The notes under the pieces are model-generated. The model saw nothing but the letters and a program-made list of their open reading frames with translations, did not search any database and was not told the origin of the DNA. A DNA stretch of 32,551 nt, taken from positions 1 to 32,551 of the forward strand of contig JAJZIY010000035.1 in the NCBI GenBank assembly GCA_021828475.1, in the 5' to 3' direction. The DNA comes from Actinomycetes bacterium. Its GTDB lineage: Bacteria > Actinomycetota > Acidimicrobiia > Acidimicrobiales > Palsa-688. The translations under genes were made by a program, and so were the position numbers. How positions within the stretch are numbered: the first letter of the stretch is position 1; each line of letters begins with the position of its first letter. This document shows positions 7,346 through 14,603 of the stretch, one piece after another.

Positions 7346-8527
7346 TCAGTTGTCGTCGAGGCGCGGGAACACGGTCTGTTCGAGCACGAGCTTGATGCCG
7401 GCCGCGATCGGGATGGCCACCAGCGCGCCGATGATGCCGAGTATGGCACCACCCATGATGACGGCCAGCACCGTGACAACAGGTGAGACGTTGACCGCCT
7501 GGCGCATGACCCTGGGCACGATCAGGTAGTCCTCCACGAAGCGGTAGGCGATGTAGAACACGGCGGTGGCGATGGCGATGGGCAGCGAGACGCTCAGGGC
7601 GATGAGGCTGACGACGACGCCGGCGATGGTGGAGCCGACGACGGGGATGAGGTCGAACAGGGCGACCACCAGCGCCAGGAGGATGGCGTAGGGGATCCCG
7701 AGCGCCGTGGCCCAGACGAAGGTGCCGACACCGGCAACCAGGGAGGTGAACAGGTTGCCCAGAAGGTAGCCGCCCACTCCCGCCAGGACCTCGTCGAGCA
7801 GCAAACCGAAGCGGTCACGGCGGCTGCGCGGCACCAGGTGCACGAAGAATCGCTTGATGGCCGGCAGAGCGGCCAGGAAGTACACGGTGAGCACGGTCAC
7901 GACCAGGACCGAGCTGACCGCACCGAGCACGACCTCCCCGGCGCCGAGGGCCCCCGAAGCCAGGCCCTTGGCCAGGGTGCCGGTGCCGGAGCCCCCGAGG
8001 TAGTAGCTGAGATGGAGCTGCTTGGCCAAGTGGCCGATCGTGCCCTTCCCGGAAGCGATCTGGCCGCGCCAGAGAGGGACTTGGGTGCTGAGCTGCTTTA
8101 TCTCCCTCTGGATGGGTGAGATGGCCGAGAAGACGAAGGCTGTCAGCACCCCCAGCGCAGCCAGGATGACGAGAAACACTGCATAGGAACGCCTGATCCC
8201 GTGGCGGGTGGCGAAAGCGACGACGGGTTCGAGGCCCACCGCGATGAAGAGGGCCAGGAACACCAGTACCAGGGTGTTGCGGACCGAGTAGACGGCTGCC
8301 CCGAGGGCGATGGCGAACAGCGCACCCACGGTGGCGGCGAAGCCGACCATGAAGGGGCTCTGGCGGTCGAACGGGCGCCCGAGACGCCGGGCCGCCCTGG
8401 CCCTGGCCCGGTCGTGGCCGGGGCCCCGCCCAGGCACCTCCGTGGTGATGAGGCGCTCGGCCGCCGGGTCGACCGATGGGCGCTCGGGTAGGGGGGCGTC
8501 AGCCAATGCCACCTCTGGGAACGGCAT
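7346..8527 (-). CDS. AI-2E family (PerM/UPF0118) transporter
   Basis: The 393-residue protein has a polar N-terminal tail of about 60 residues and then about eight membrane helices in the AI-2E exporter pattern: two helices, an amphipathic region between residues about 140 and 215, then a tight bundle. The family signature shows in VGGYLLGNLFTSLVAGVGTF, ALFDLIPVVGSTIAG and GAILGIIGALVAIPIAAGIK. Members are proposed to export small molecules or, in some bacteria, to exchange sodium and protons; the substrate here is unknown. The N-terminal start is uncertain because no good ribosome binding site precedes the ATG at 8527. It heads a probable operon with tesB. Confidence 0.88.
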   Translation of the reverse strand: MPFPEVALADAPLPERPSVDPAAERLITTEVPGRGPGHDRARARAARRLGRPFDRQSPFMVGFAATVGALFAIALGAAVYSVRNTLVLVFLALFIAVGLEPVVAFATRHGIRRSYAVFLVILAALGVLTAFVFSAISPIQREIKQLSTQVPLWRGQIASGKGTIGHLAKQLHLSYYLGGSGTGTLAKGLASGALGAGEVVLGAVSSVLVVTVLTVYFLAALPAIKRFFVHLVPRSRRDRFGLLLDEVLAGVGGYLLGNLFTSLVAGVGTFVWATALGIPYAILLALVVALFDLIPVVGSTIAGVVVSLIALSVSLPIAIATAVFYIAYRFVEDYLIVPRVMRQAVNVSPVVTVLAVIMGGAILGIIGALVAIPIAAGIKLVLEQTVFPRLDDN

Positions 8528-8741
8528 CGGTCACGACCGCAGTGGTGCCGCCGGTATGTCCGCAGCCGGGCCTCACGCCCCGATCGTACGCTGCGGGAGC
8601 GCTCACCGGTTGCCTGGTCCATGCCCCGGCCGGGCCCGGGCCCAGCCCTGCCGGCCCCGGTCCGCGTCGCAGTCACGGTTCCGGCGGAAAATACCCGGGG
8701 CCGGCCAGGCGCGTCGGGTGCGATTGCGGCAATCTTGCCCT

Positions 8742-10379
8742 ATGGCCGAGCAACCCCGAGGCGGAGCCCTCACCAGTACCATGCAGGAGTTCCCGCTCAC
8801 CCTCACCCACCTGTTGCGTCACGGCCAGACCGTGCACCGCCGAAGCCAGGTGGTCAGTTTCGACGGTGAGGCCGTCTCGGCGGCAAGTTTCGCCGACGTC
8901 GCCGTCCGCGCCGAGCGCCTGGCAGCGGCCCTGGCCGCGCTGGGGGTGGGCCGGGGCGACCGGGTGGCCACGCTCATGTGGAACAGCCAGGAGCACCTCG
9001 AGGCCTACTTGGCCGTCCCGTGCATGGGCGCGGTGCTGCACACCCTCAACCTGCGGCTGGCCCCCGAGGACCTGGCCCGGGTCATGGCCGAAGCAGGCGA
9101 CCGGGTGGTCCTCGCCCACGCCAGCCTGTTGCCCCTGCTGGCAGCGGTGCAGGCCGGGGTGCCCACGCTCGAGCACGTCCTCGTCGCAGACGACCCGGGT
9201 GTGGCCGCCCCCGCTCTCGCCGAAGGCGGAGCCGTCCGCTATGGGCGCTACGAGCAGGCCCTGGCGGAGGCGGCCCCGGGTTACCCCTGGCCGGAGCTGG
9301 ACGAACGCGAGACGGCTGCCATCTGTTACACGAGCGGCACGACCGAGCTCCCGAGGGGCGTCGCCTACAGCCACCGTTCGGTCTTCCTCCACACGCTCGG
9401 GGTGTCCAGCGGTGCGGTGTTCGCTCTCGACCCCGGCCAGAGGGTGTTGCCCCTGGTCCCGATGTTCCATGTCAACGCCTGGGGGCTCCCGTACGCAGCA
9501 TGGGTGCAGGGAGCCACGTTGGTGATGCCGCACCGGTGGCTGCTGGGCGGCCCGGTGTGCCGGTTGGTGCGCGTGGCCAGGCCGACCACGGCGGCGGGAG
9601 TGCCCACCATCTGGGCGTCGGTGCTCGAGTACGCGGCCGAGCACCCCGACGAGGTCGACTTCTCGTCGCTGCGCCTGGCCACGTCCGGGGGGGCGGCGCT
9701 GCCCATGGCCATGGTCGAGACGTTCCGTGACCGCTACGGCGTCCAGATGGGCCAGGGGTGGGGCATGACCGAGACCAGCCCGGTCTGCACCTACAACCTG
9801 GTAGGCGGAGCCGGCCAGCGCGAGGGCCAACCTCTGTCGGCGGGCCGGGTCGTACCGGGCGTGGAGATGCGTATCGTCGCACCTGACGGGGCCGTAGCCC
9901 CCTGGGACGGTGCCACGGTGGGCGAGGTCGAGGTGAGGGGCCCGTGGGTGACGGGCTCGTACATAGGAGAGGGTCAGGGCAGGCAGCAGTTCCACGACGG
10001 CTGGTTGCGCACAGGTGACATCGGGTGCCTGGACGAGGACGGTTACCTCGTGTTGTCCGACCGCCTGAAGGACGTAATCAAGTCGGGAGGCGAGTGGATC
10101 TCCTCGCTGCGCCTCGAAGACCAGCTCATGGCCCACCCAGCCGTCGCGGACGTCGCAGTCGTCGCCGTGCCGGACCAGCGCTGGGGCGAGCGTCCGCTGG
10201 CGGTCGTAGTGGTGCGCAGGGGCCAAGCTGTCACAGCTGAGGAGCTGCGCGAGCACCTCTCGGGACGAGTGGCGCACTTCTGGTTGCCGGAGCGCTGGGA
10301 GTTCGTCGACGAGATACCCAAGACCACCGTGGGTAAGTACGACAAGCTGGCCCTGCGTGCCCGCTACGGCGCCGGCTGA
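8742..10379 (+). CDS. Long- or medium-chain fatty acyl-CoA ligase (AMP-binding family)
   Basis: This predicted acyl-CoA synthetase activates a carboxylic acid with ATP and joins it to CoA. The order of motifs is normal for the family: an N-terminal region, RGDRVATLMWNSQEHLEAY, the P-loop-like motif YTSGTTELPRG, the linker FHVNAWGLPY, GQGWGMTETSP, the hinge YLVLSDRLKDVIKSGGEWIS, and IPKTTVGKYDK with the C-terminal Lys. The P-loop reads TTELPRG where the family normally has TTG-x-PKG, so the usual Gly is Glu and the usual Lys is Arg. I used the ATG at 8742 (545 residues); 8781 is an alternative that would drop 13 residues. The frame is open upstream to 8310, but that part runs through the divergent permease gene and has no family signal. 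The substrate is not known. Confidence 0.88.
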   Translation: MAEQPRGGALTSTMQEFPLTLTHLLRHGQTVHRRSQVVSFDGEAVSAASFADVAVRAERLAAALAALGVGRGDRVATLMWNSQEHLEAYLAVPCMGAVLHTLNLRLAPEDLARVMAEAGDRVVLAHASLLPLLAAVQAGVPTLEHVLVADDPGVAAPALAEGGAVRYGRYEQALAEAAPGYPWPELDERETAAICYTSGTTELPRGVAYSHRSVFLHTLGVSSGAVFALDPGQRVLPLVPMFHVNAWGLPYAAWVQGATLVMPHRWLLGGPVCRLVRVARPTTAAGVPTIWASVLEYAAEHPDEVDFSSLRLATSGGAALPMAMVETFRDRYGVQMGQGWGMTETSPVCTYNLVGGAGQREGQPLSAGRVVPGVEMRIVAPDGAVAPWDGATVGEVEVRGPWVTGSYIGEGQGRQQFHDGWLRTGDIGCLDEDGYLVLSDRLKDVIKSGGEWISSLRLEDQLMAHPAVADVAVVAVPDQRWGERPLAVVVVRRGQAVTAEELREHLSGRVAHFWLPERWEFVDEIPKTTVGKYDKLALRARYGAG

Positions 10380-10460
10380 GAGGTCCCCTCGACAGCGGGC
10401 CGCCGGGCCGGCCTGGGAACGGTGGGCGTACGGGCCGAGCGGCGGTCGGCGGCGCCCGCT

Positions 10461-11057
10461 TCACCACCTTCCCCGGTGGACGAGCTCGGCCACGGGCCGC
10501 CGTGGGCGCGCCGCCGACGGTGTCGGCCGGTCATCGGGCGACGGCCACCCGATGGCGACGGCGCCCAGTGCCTCCCACGACGGCGGGGCGCCCAGCTCGT
10601 GCAGTAGGGGGGCGGGGTCCCGGCGCAGGGCGAAGAAGAGAGCGCCCAAGCCCTCCTGGGTGACCTCGAGGAGCAGCAGCATGGTGGCAAAAGCGGCGTC
10701 CACCAGCCAGTACGGCACATGCCACTGTTCCACCCGGCCAGGCCCCACCGTGGCCTTGTCCGGCTCCGAGTAGCGCTCGGCGTACCTGTCCCGGCTGGCG
10801 AGCGGGACAACCAGCACTGGCGCCCTGAGCAGGCCGGGGTGGCTCGGGTGCTCGAGCCAGGCCGTGTCGGCCTGCTGGGACCAGAAGCGGTCCCTGTCAT
10901 CGCCCTCGAGCACCAGGAACGCCCATCCCTGAGTGTTGCCGGCCGACGGAGCGCGTGTGGCCGCCGCCAACAGCCGGTCCAGCGTCTCGGGGGGTACGGG
11001 CCGCTCCAGGAAGTTGCGGCACATGCGGCGCCGTGAGATGGCCTGGTCGAGGTCCAT
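10461..11057 (-). CDS. Nitroreductase-family FMN-binding protein
   Basis: The 198-residue protein has the nitroreductase pattern: an early Arg-rich segment (SRRRMCRNFLERPVPPE) that binds FMN phosphate, then ATRAPSAGNTQGWAFLVLEG, a middle helical region, and a C-terminal WEALGAVAIGWP. Members are flavin-dependent reductases using NAD(P)H. The region TQEGLGALFFALRRDPAPLL is the expected dimer and flavin face. The gene is divergent from the MoeB/ThiF gene, with mirrored promoter-like sequences between them. A specific substrate cannot be named; one idea, F420 maturation, is raised in the findings. Confidence 0.82.
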   Translation of the reverse strand: MDLDQAISRRRMCRNFLERPVPPETLDRLLAAATRAPSAGNTQGWAFLVLEGDDRDRFWSQQADTAWLEHPSHPGLLRAPVLVVPLASRDRYAERYSEPDKATVGPGRVEQWHVPYWLVDAAFATMLLLLEVTQEGLGALFFALRRDPAPLLHELGAPPSWEALGAVAIGWPSPDDRPTPSAARPRRPVAELVHRGRW

Positions 11058-11062
11058 TGGGT

Positions 11063-11106
11063 AAACCTAACCAGTGCCGGGAATGCCGACCAACCTGGTA
11101 GGGTTT
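11063..11106. promoter_or_regulatory. Mirrored divergent promoters / imperfect inverted repeat
   Basis: AAACCTAACCAG (11063-11074) and CTGGTAGGGTTT (11095-11106) pair at 10 of 12 positions with a 20-nt spacer. Each arm contains a -10-like box for one side: TAGGTT on the minus strand (complement of 11064-11069) lies 6 nt before the nitroreductase ATG, and TAGGGT on the plus strand (11099-11104) lies 10 nt before the ATG at 11115. Both transcripts are therefore nearly leaderless. The symmetry may also be a regulator site. Confidence 0.4.
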
Positions 11107-11114
11107 CTAGAGCC

Positions 11115-12296
11115 ATGCCAAGTTTCCGCGAACTCCTGAGCGCCGCCAAGTCCCGCATCACGGAGGTCACGCCCGCCCAGGCGGCCGACCGGCTCCGCTA
11201 TCCCGGGACGGTGGCCCTCGATGTCCGCGAGCCGGACGAGTACGAGCAGGGCGCATTGGGCGGTGCCGTGCACATCCCCCGTGGTTTCCTCGAGGTGCAG
11301 GTGGCCGGCCGCATCCCGGACCACGCCACCCCCCTGGTCGTCTATTGCGCCGGCGGGACCCGTAGCGCCTTTGCAGCCGACACCCTGGCCCAGCTCGGCT
11401 ACACCGACGTCGTGAGCATGGCCGGGGGGTTCAACCGTTGGAAGGACGAGGGCCATCCTTGGGAGGCCCCCGGCGTGCTCAGCCCCGAGCAGCGCAACCG
11501 CTACCAGAGGCACCTGTTGCTGCCCGAGGTCGACGTGGCGGGCCAGATCAAGCTCCTGCGGAGCCGGGTGCTGCTCCTGGGGGCAGGTGGTCTCGGTTCT
11601 CCGGCCGCCCTCTACCTGGCGGCAGCCGGCGTTGGGACGCTGGGCGTCGTCGACATGGACGTCGTGGACGCGTCGAACCTGCAGCGCCAGATCATGCACA
11701 ACCTCGACCGGGTCGGCGAACGCAAGGTCGATTCGGCCAAGAAGGCGTTGACGAGGCTCAACCCTGACGTCGACGTCGTCACCTACGACGTGCGCTTGGG
11801 CGCAGACAACGTGCTCGACATCTTCTCCGGTTACGACCTGGTCGTCGACGGGACGGACAACTTCCCGACCAGGTACCTGGTCAACGACGCCTCGCTCAAG
11901 CTCGACATACCGGTCGTCCACGGGTCCATCTTCCGCTTCGAGGGCCAGGTCAGCGTGTACCTGCCTCACGTCGGGCCCTGCTACCGCTGCCAGGTGCCCG
12001 AGCCGCCCCCGGCCGAATTGGCGCCGTCCTGCGCCGAGGCCGGTGTGCTCGGTGTCCTCCCCGGGATCATCGGCTCTCTGCAGGCCATGGAGGCGATCAA
12101 GGTGCTCCTCGGCATCGGCGAGCCGCTGGCGGGCCGGCTCCTCGCCTACGACGCGCTGGACGCCACCTTCCGGACCTTCAAGCTCAACCGGGACCCGGAC
12201 TGCCCGGCGTGCTCGGTCCCCAAGGAGCTGCTGACCATCGCCGAGTACGACGAGCTCTGCATGCCCCACCCCCTGCAGGCGCCCGCTCTCGCCTGA
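11115..12296 (+). CDS. moeB: Rhodanese and MoeB/ThiF (E1-like) fusion, sulfur-carrier activating enzyme
   Basis: Residues about 15-115 are a rhodanese domain with active-site loop CAGGTR (Cys 78). Residues about 120-380 are an E1-like adenylating domain with the nucleotide loop GAGGLGSPAALYLA, the acidic VVDMDVVDASNLQRQI segment, NFPTRY, and the family's catalytic-loop Cys in APSCAEAG. Zinc ligands are the pairs CYRC and CPAC. Such proteins adenylate the C-terminal glycine of a ubiquitin-like sulfur carrier (MoaD or ThiS type) and pass sulfur to it from the rhodanese Cys, for molybdopterin, thiamine or cysteine. Here the rhodanese comes first; in MoeZ it comes last. The carrier gene is not in the window, so the pathway stays open. 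The next gene, nrtR, begins 60 nt later. Confidence 0.9.
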   Translation: MPSFRELLSAAKSRITEVTPAQAADRLRYPGTVALDVREPDEYEQGALGGAVHIPRGFLEVQVAGRIPDHATPLVVYCAGGTRSAFAADTLAQLGYTDVVSMAGGFNRWKDEGHPWEAPGVLSPEQRNRYQRHLLLPEVDVAGQIKLLRSRVLLLGAGGLGSPAALYLAAAGVGTLGVVDMDVVDASNLQRQIMHNLDRVGERKVDSAKKALTRLNPDVDVVTYDVRLGADNVLDIFSGYDLVVDGTDNFPTRYLVNDASLKLDIPVVHGSIFRFEGQVSVYLPHVGPCYRCQVPEPPPAELAPSCAEAGVLGVLPGIIGSLQAMEAIKVLLGIGEPLAGRLLAYDALDATFRTFKLNRDPDCPACSVPKELLTIAEYDELCMPHPLQAPALA

Positions 12297-12345
12297 GCCA
12301 CGCTCCACGCTCCACCAACCCCCGGGGCCGCGGGCGTTGCGCAGG

Positions 12346-12351
12346 TACGAT
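12346..12351 (+). promoter_or_regulatory. -10 box of nrtR (leaderless start)
   Basis: TACGAT ends 5 nt before the GTG at 12357, so transcription would begin at about the start codon. No ribosome binding site is present and no clear -35 box is seen. Confidence 0.35.
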
Positions 12352-12356
12352 GGGGC

Positions 12357-13412
12357 GTGGAGCGACCACCGGCGAGCGTCGCTGACGAGCTCAGGACGGA
12401 GTCGACGGCCGCTGTGGGTCTCACGGCGGTCATCGTCTCGGTCGACGGCACCACGCCGCGCTTGTTGACCGTCGCCTCGCAGGACGGGGAGGCGCTGCCG
12501 TCCGCAGCACTCGACGACGGAGCCGATACCACGCTCGAGAAGGGCGTCCGCCGGCTGGTGAGCGGCAGCCTCGGCCTACCCGTGCGGTACTTCGAGCAGC
12601 TCTACACATTCGGTGACAGCAAGCGGGCGCCGGGCCGGCGAGCCTTGGCCGTGGCCTACCTCGCCCTGGCCCGCCACCAGCCGTTGAGCGGTCCGGCCAA
12701 CCCCCGTTGGCGTGACTGCTACGAGCTCTTCCCCTGGGAGGACTGGCGCCAGGGCCGCCCCGCCGTCCTGGACGGCGTGATCGTGCCGGCGCTCGAGCGA
12801 TGGTTGGGCCGGCCCTCGCCGGCCCAGTTGCCAACCCGGACAGAGCGGGCCGAGCTGACCTTCGGCACGGGCCAGGCGTTCTGGGACCCCGTGCGGGTCC
12901 TGGACCGCTACGAACTGCTCTACGAGCTGATGCTCGTGGACGAAGCCGACCGGGACCGCCGGGCGGGGCTGGGAGGGCCGTGCACCGAAGTGGCGGGTGC
13001 CGCACAGGCTTGGGCCGGCCCGTTGGGCGGGCCCGGTGGGCACGTTCTACCGAGCCCGTTCGCAGAGGTCGCAGGGATCGGAGCACCGCTGGCCCTCGAC
13101 CACCGCCGGATCGCCGCCGCTGCGCTCGAGCGCCTCCGAGGCAAGCTGGCCTACAGGCCTGTCGTGTTCGAGGTGCTCCCGGAAGCCTTCACGCTCTCGG
13201 CCCTGCAGCAGGTGGTCGAGGCGCTCGCGGGTCAGGTGCTGCACAAGCAGAACTTCCGCCGCCTGGTGGCGGGCGCCAACCTGGTGGAGCCCACCGGGGA
13301 GCTCCAGCAGCGCACCGGTGGCCGGCCGGCGGAGCTGTACCGCTTCAGGCGCGAAGTGCTGAGGGAGCGGCCGGCCCCCGGGCTGGGCCTGCGCCGTCTC
13401 GGTGGCCTGTGA
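12357..13412 (+). CDS. nrtR: NrtR, Nudix-related transcriptional regulator of NAD synthesis
   Basis: The 351-residue protein has a degenerate Nudix domain (about residues 20-105). The Nudix-box position reads LEKGVRRLVSGSLGL, without the catalytic REXXEE core, so it should bind rather than cleave its ligand. It ends in a winged-helix DNA-binding domain (about 262-335) with LAYRPVVFEVLPEAFTLSAL, QNFRRLV and GRPAELYRFRREV. NrtR proteins repress NAD genes and let go of DNA on binding ADP-ribose or related NAD metabolites. Its place 166 nt in front of nadABC makes the target plain. It is somewhat longer than well-studied NrtR proteins (about 220-250 residues); a middle segment between about 110 and 260 is less conserved. 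GTG is chosen because the -10 box sits right before it. Confidence 0.88.
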   Translation: MERPPASVADELRTESTAAVGLTAVIVSVDGTTPRLLTVASQDGEALPSAALDDGADTTLEKGVRRLVSGSLGLPVRYFEQLYTFGDSKRAPGRRALAVAYLALARHQPLSGPANPRWRDCYELFPWEDWRQGRPAVLDGVIVPALERWLGRPSPAQLPTRTERAELTFGTGQAFWDPVRVLDRYELLYELMLVDEADRDRRAGLGGPCTEVAGAAQAWAGPLGGPGGHVLPSPFAEVAGIGAPLALDHRRIAAAALERLRGKLAYRPVVFEVLPEAFTLSALQQVVEALAGQVLHKQNFRRLVAGANLVEPTGELQQRTGGRPAELYRFRREVLRERPAPGLGLRRLGGL

Positions 13413-13501
13413 CGGGCCAGTTACATCTCGTCGCGCTTGGACTGTTGCGCTGACGAAGTGGTGCTCTCAACCCTCGACCGCTGACCGCCGCTCCCATCGG
13501 G

Positions 13502-13531
13502 TATAGTTGGGATATGCTCAAACAGAGTATA
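13502..13531 (+). promoter_or_regulatory. nadABC promoter with overlapping NrtR operator candidate
   Basis: A TATAGT -10 box (13502-13507) predicts transcription to start near 13514. A dyad, TATGCTC AAACA GAGTATA (13513-13531), begins at that start; its arms match at 6 of 7 positions. A repressor bound there would block the start of nadA. This is the only clear dyad in the 166-nt nrtR-nadA gap. I cannot recall the actinobacterial NrtR consensus well enough to compare it. Confidence 0.55.
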
Positions 13532-13578
13532 AGTGGTACCGCCCGAGGTATGCGGTTCGCGACCGGAGGGCCGGTCCG

Positions 13579-14601
13579 GTGACGGTGACGCTGAGGGAGC
13601 CGACCGCCGCCGCCGCCGGTCCGGCTACGGTCCCTGACGCCGGCTACGAGGAGTGGGCGGCCGATGTCCGCCGGCTCGCCGCAGAGCGCAACGCTGTCGT
13701 CCTCGCCCACAACTACCAGCTCCCGTGGATCCAGGACGTCGCCGACCATGTGGGTGACTCGCTCGCCCTCTCGCGTCTGGCGGCCAACAGCGACGCCGAC
13801 GTCATCGTCTTCTGCGGCGTGCACTTCATGGCGGAGACGGCCAAGATCCTTGCGCCCGACCGGACGGTGCTGCTCCCTGACCCGGCGGCCGGCTGCTCGC
13901 TGGCCGACACCGTGACCGCCGAGAACGTGCGCGAGTGGCGGGGCAGGCACCCGGGGGGCCTGGTTGTCGCCTACGTCAACACCTCCGCAGCCGTCAAGGC
14001 CGAGTCCGATGTGTGCTGCACCTCCTCCAATGCCGTGGAGGTCGTCGCCTCGCTACCCGATGGCCCGGACGTGCTCTTCCTGCCCGACATGTTCCTCGGC
14101 CAGCACGTGGCCCGCCACACGGGCCGCAGGATCGACGTCTGGATGGGCGAGTGCCACGTCCATGCGGGCATAAGCCCCGTTGAGCTGCGTCGCAAAGTGG
14201 CCGAGCAGCCGGACGCCCAACTTCTCATACACCCCGAGTGCGGGTGCACCACGACGGCGCTCTGGCTGGCCGGGACCGGCGACCTGCCCGCCGAGCGGTC
14301 CCACGTCGTGTCCACGTCGGGCATGGTCGACATGGCGAAGGCGTTGGGCGACGGCCGTGCACTGGTGGCGACGGAGACCGGGATCCTGCACCAGCTCAGG
14401 CGGGCCAACCCGCGCGCCAGCTTCGAGGCGGTCTCGCCGGAGGCGGAGTGCCGGTTCATGAAGATGACGACGCCCGAGAAGCTGCTGCGCTGCCTGCGTG
14501 ACGGTGTCCACGAGGTCCACGTCGACGAGGAGACCGCCGCCAGGGCACGCCGTGCCGTCGAGGCCATGATCGCCGTGGGTTCGCCTGGCGGAGGGGAGTA
14601 G
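13579..14601 (+). CDS. nadA: Quinolinate synthase A
   Basis: NadA condenses iminoaspartate (from NadB) with dihydroxyacetone phosphate to give quinolinate, using a [4Fe-4S] cluster. The 340-residue protein shows the family blocks [48 protein letters not shown], the CCTSSNA segment, IHPECGCT and [19 protein letters not shown], which supply the cluster cysteines. I chose the GTG at 13579 because GGAGGG lies 8 nt before it; earlier in-frame starts would put the start inside the promoter dyad. A second GTG at 13585 is possible. It is the first gene of nadA-nadB-nadC. Confidence 0.95.
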   Translation: MTVTLREPTAAAAGPATVPDAGYEEWAADVRRLAAERNAVVLAHNYQLPWIQDVADHVGDSLALSRLAANSDADVIVFCGVHFMAETAKILAPDRTVLLPDPAAGCSLADTVTAENVREWRGRHPGGLVVAYVNTSAAVKAESDVCCTSSNAVEVVASLPDGPDVLFLPDMFLGQHVARHTGRRIDVWMGECHVHAGISPVELRRKVAEQPDAQLLIHPECGCTTTALWLAGTGDLPAERSHVVSTSGMVDMAKALGDGRALVATETGILHQLRRANPRASFEAVSPEAECRFMKMTTPEKLLRCLRDGVHEVHVDEETAARARRAVEAMIAVGSPGGGE

Positions 14602-14603
14602 CC

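Noticed and set aside
8310..8741. N-terminal extension of the acyl-CoA ligase
   Set aside because: It overlaps the divergent permease gene and is not conserved-looking sequence.
8673..10277. 534-codon minus-strand frame opposite the acyl-CoA ligase
   Set aside because: No recognisable motif, His/Gln/Arg-rich composition typical of an antisense frame in GC-rich DNA.
11067..12308. 413-codon minus-strand frame opposite the rhodanese-E1 gene
   Set aside because: Antisense frame with no family signal; the plus-strand gene is certain.
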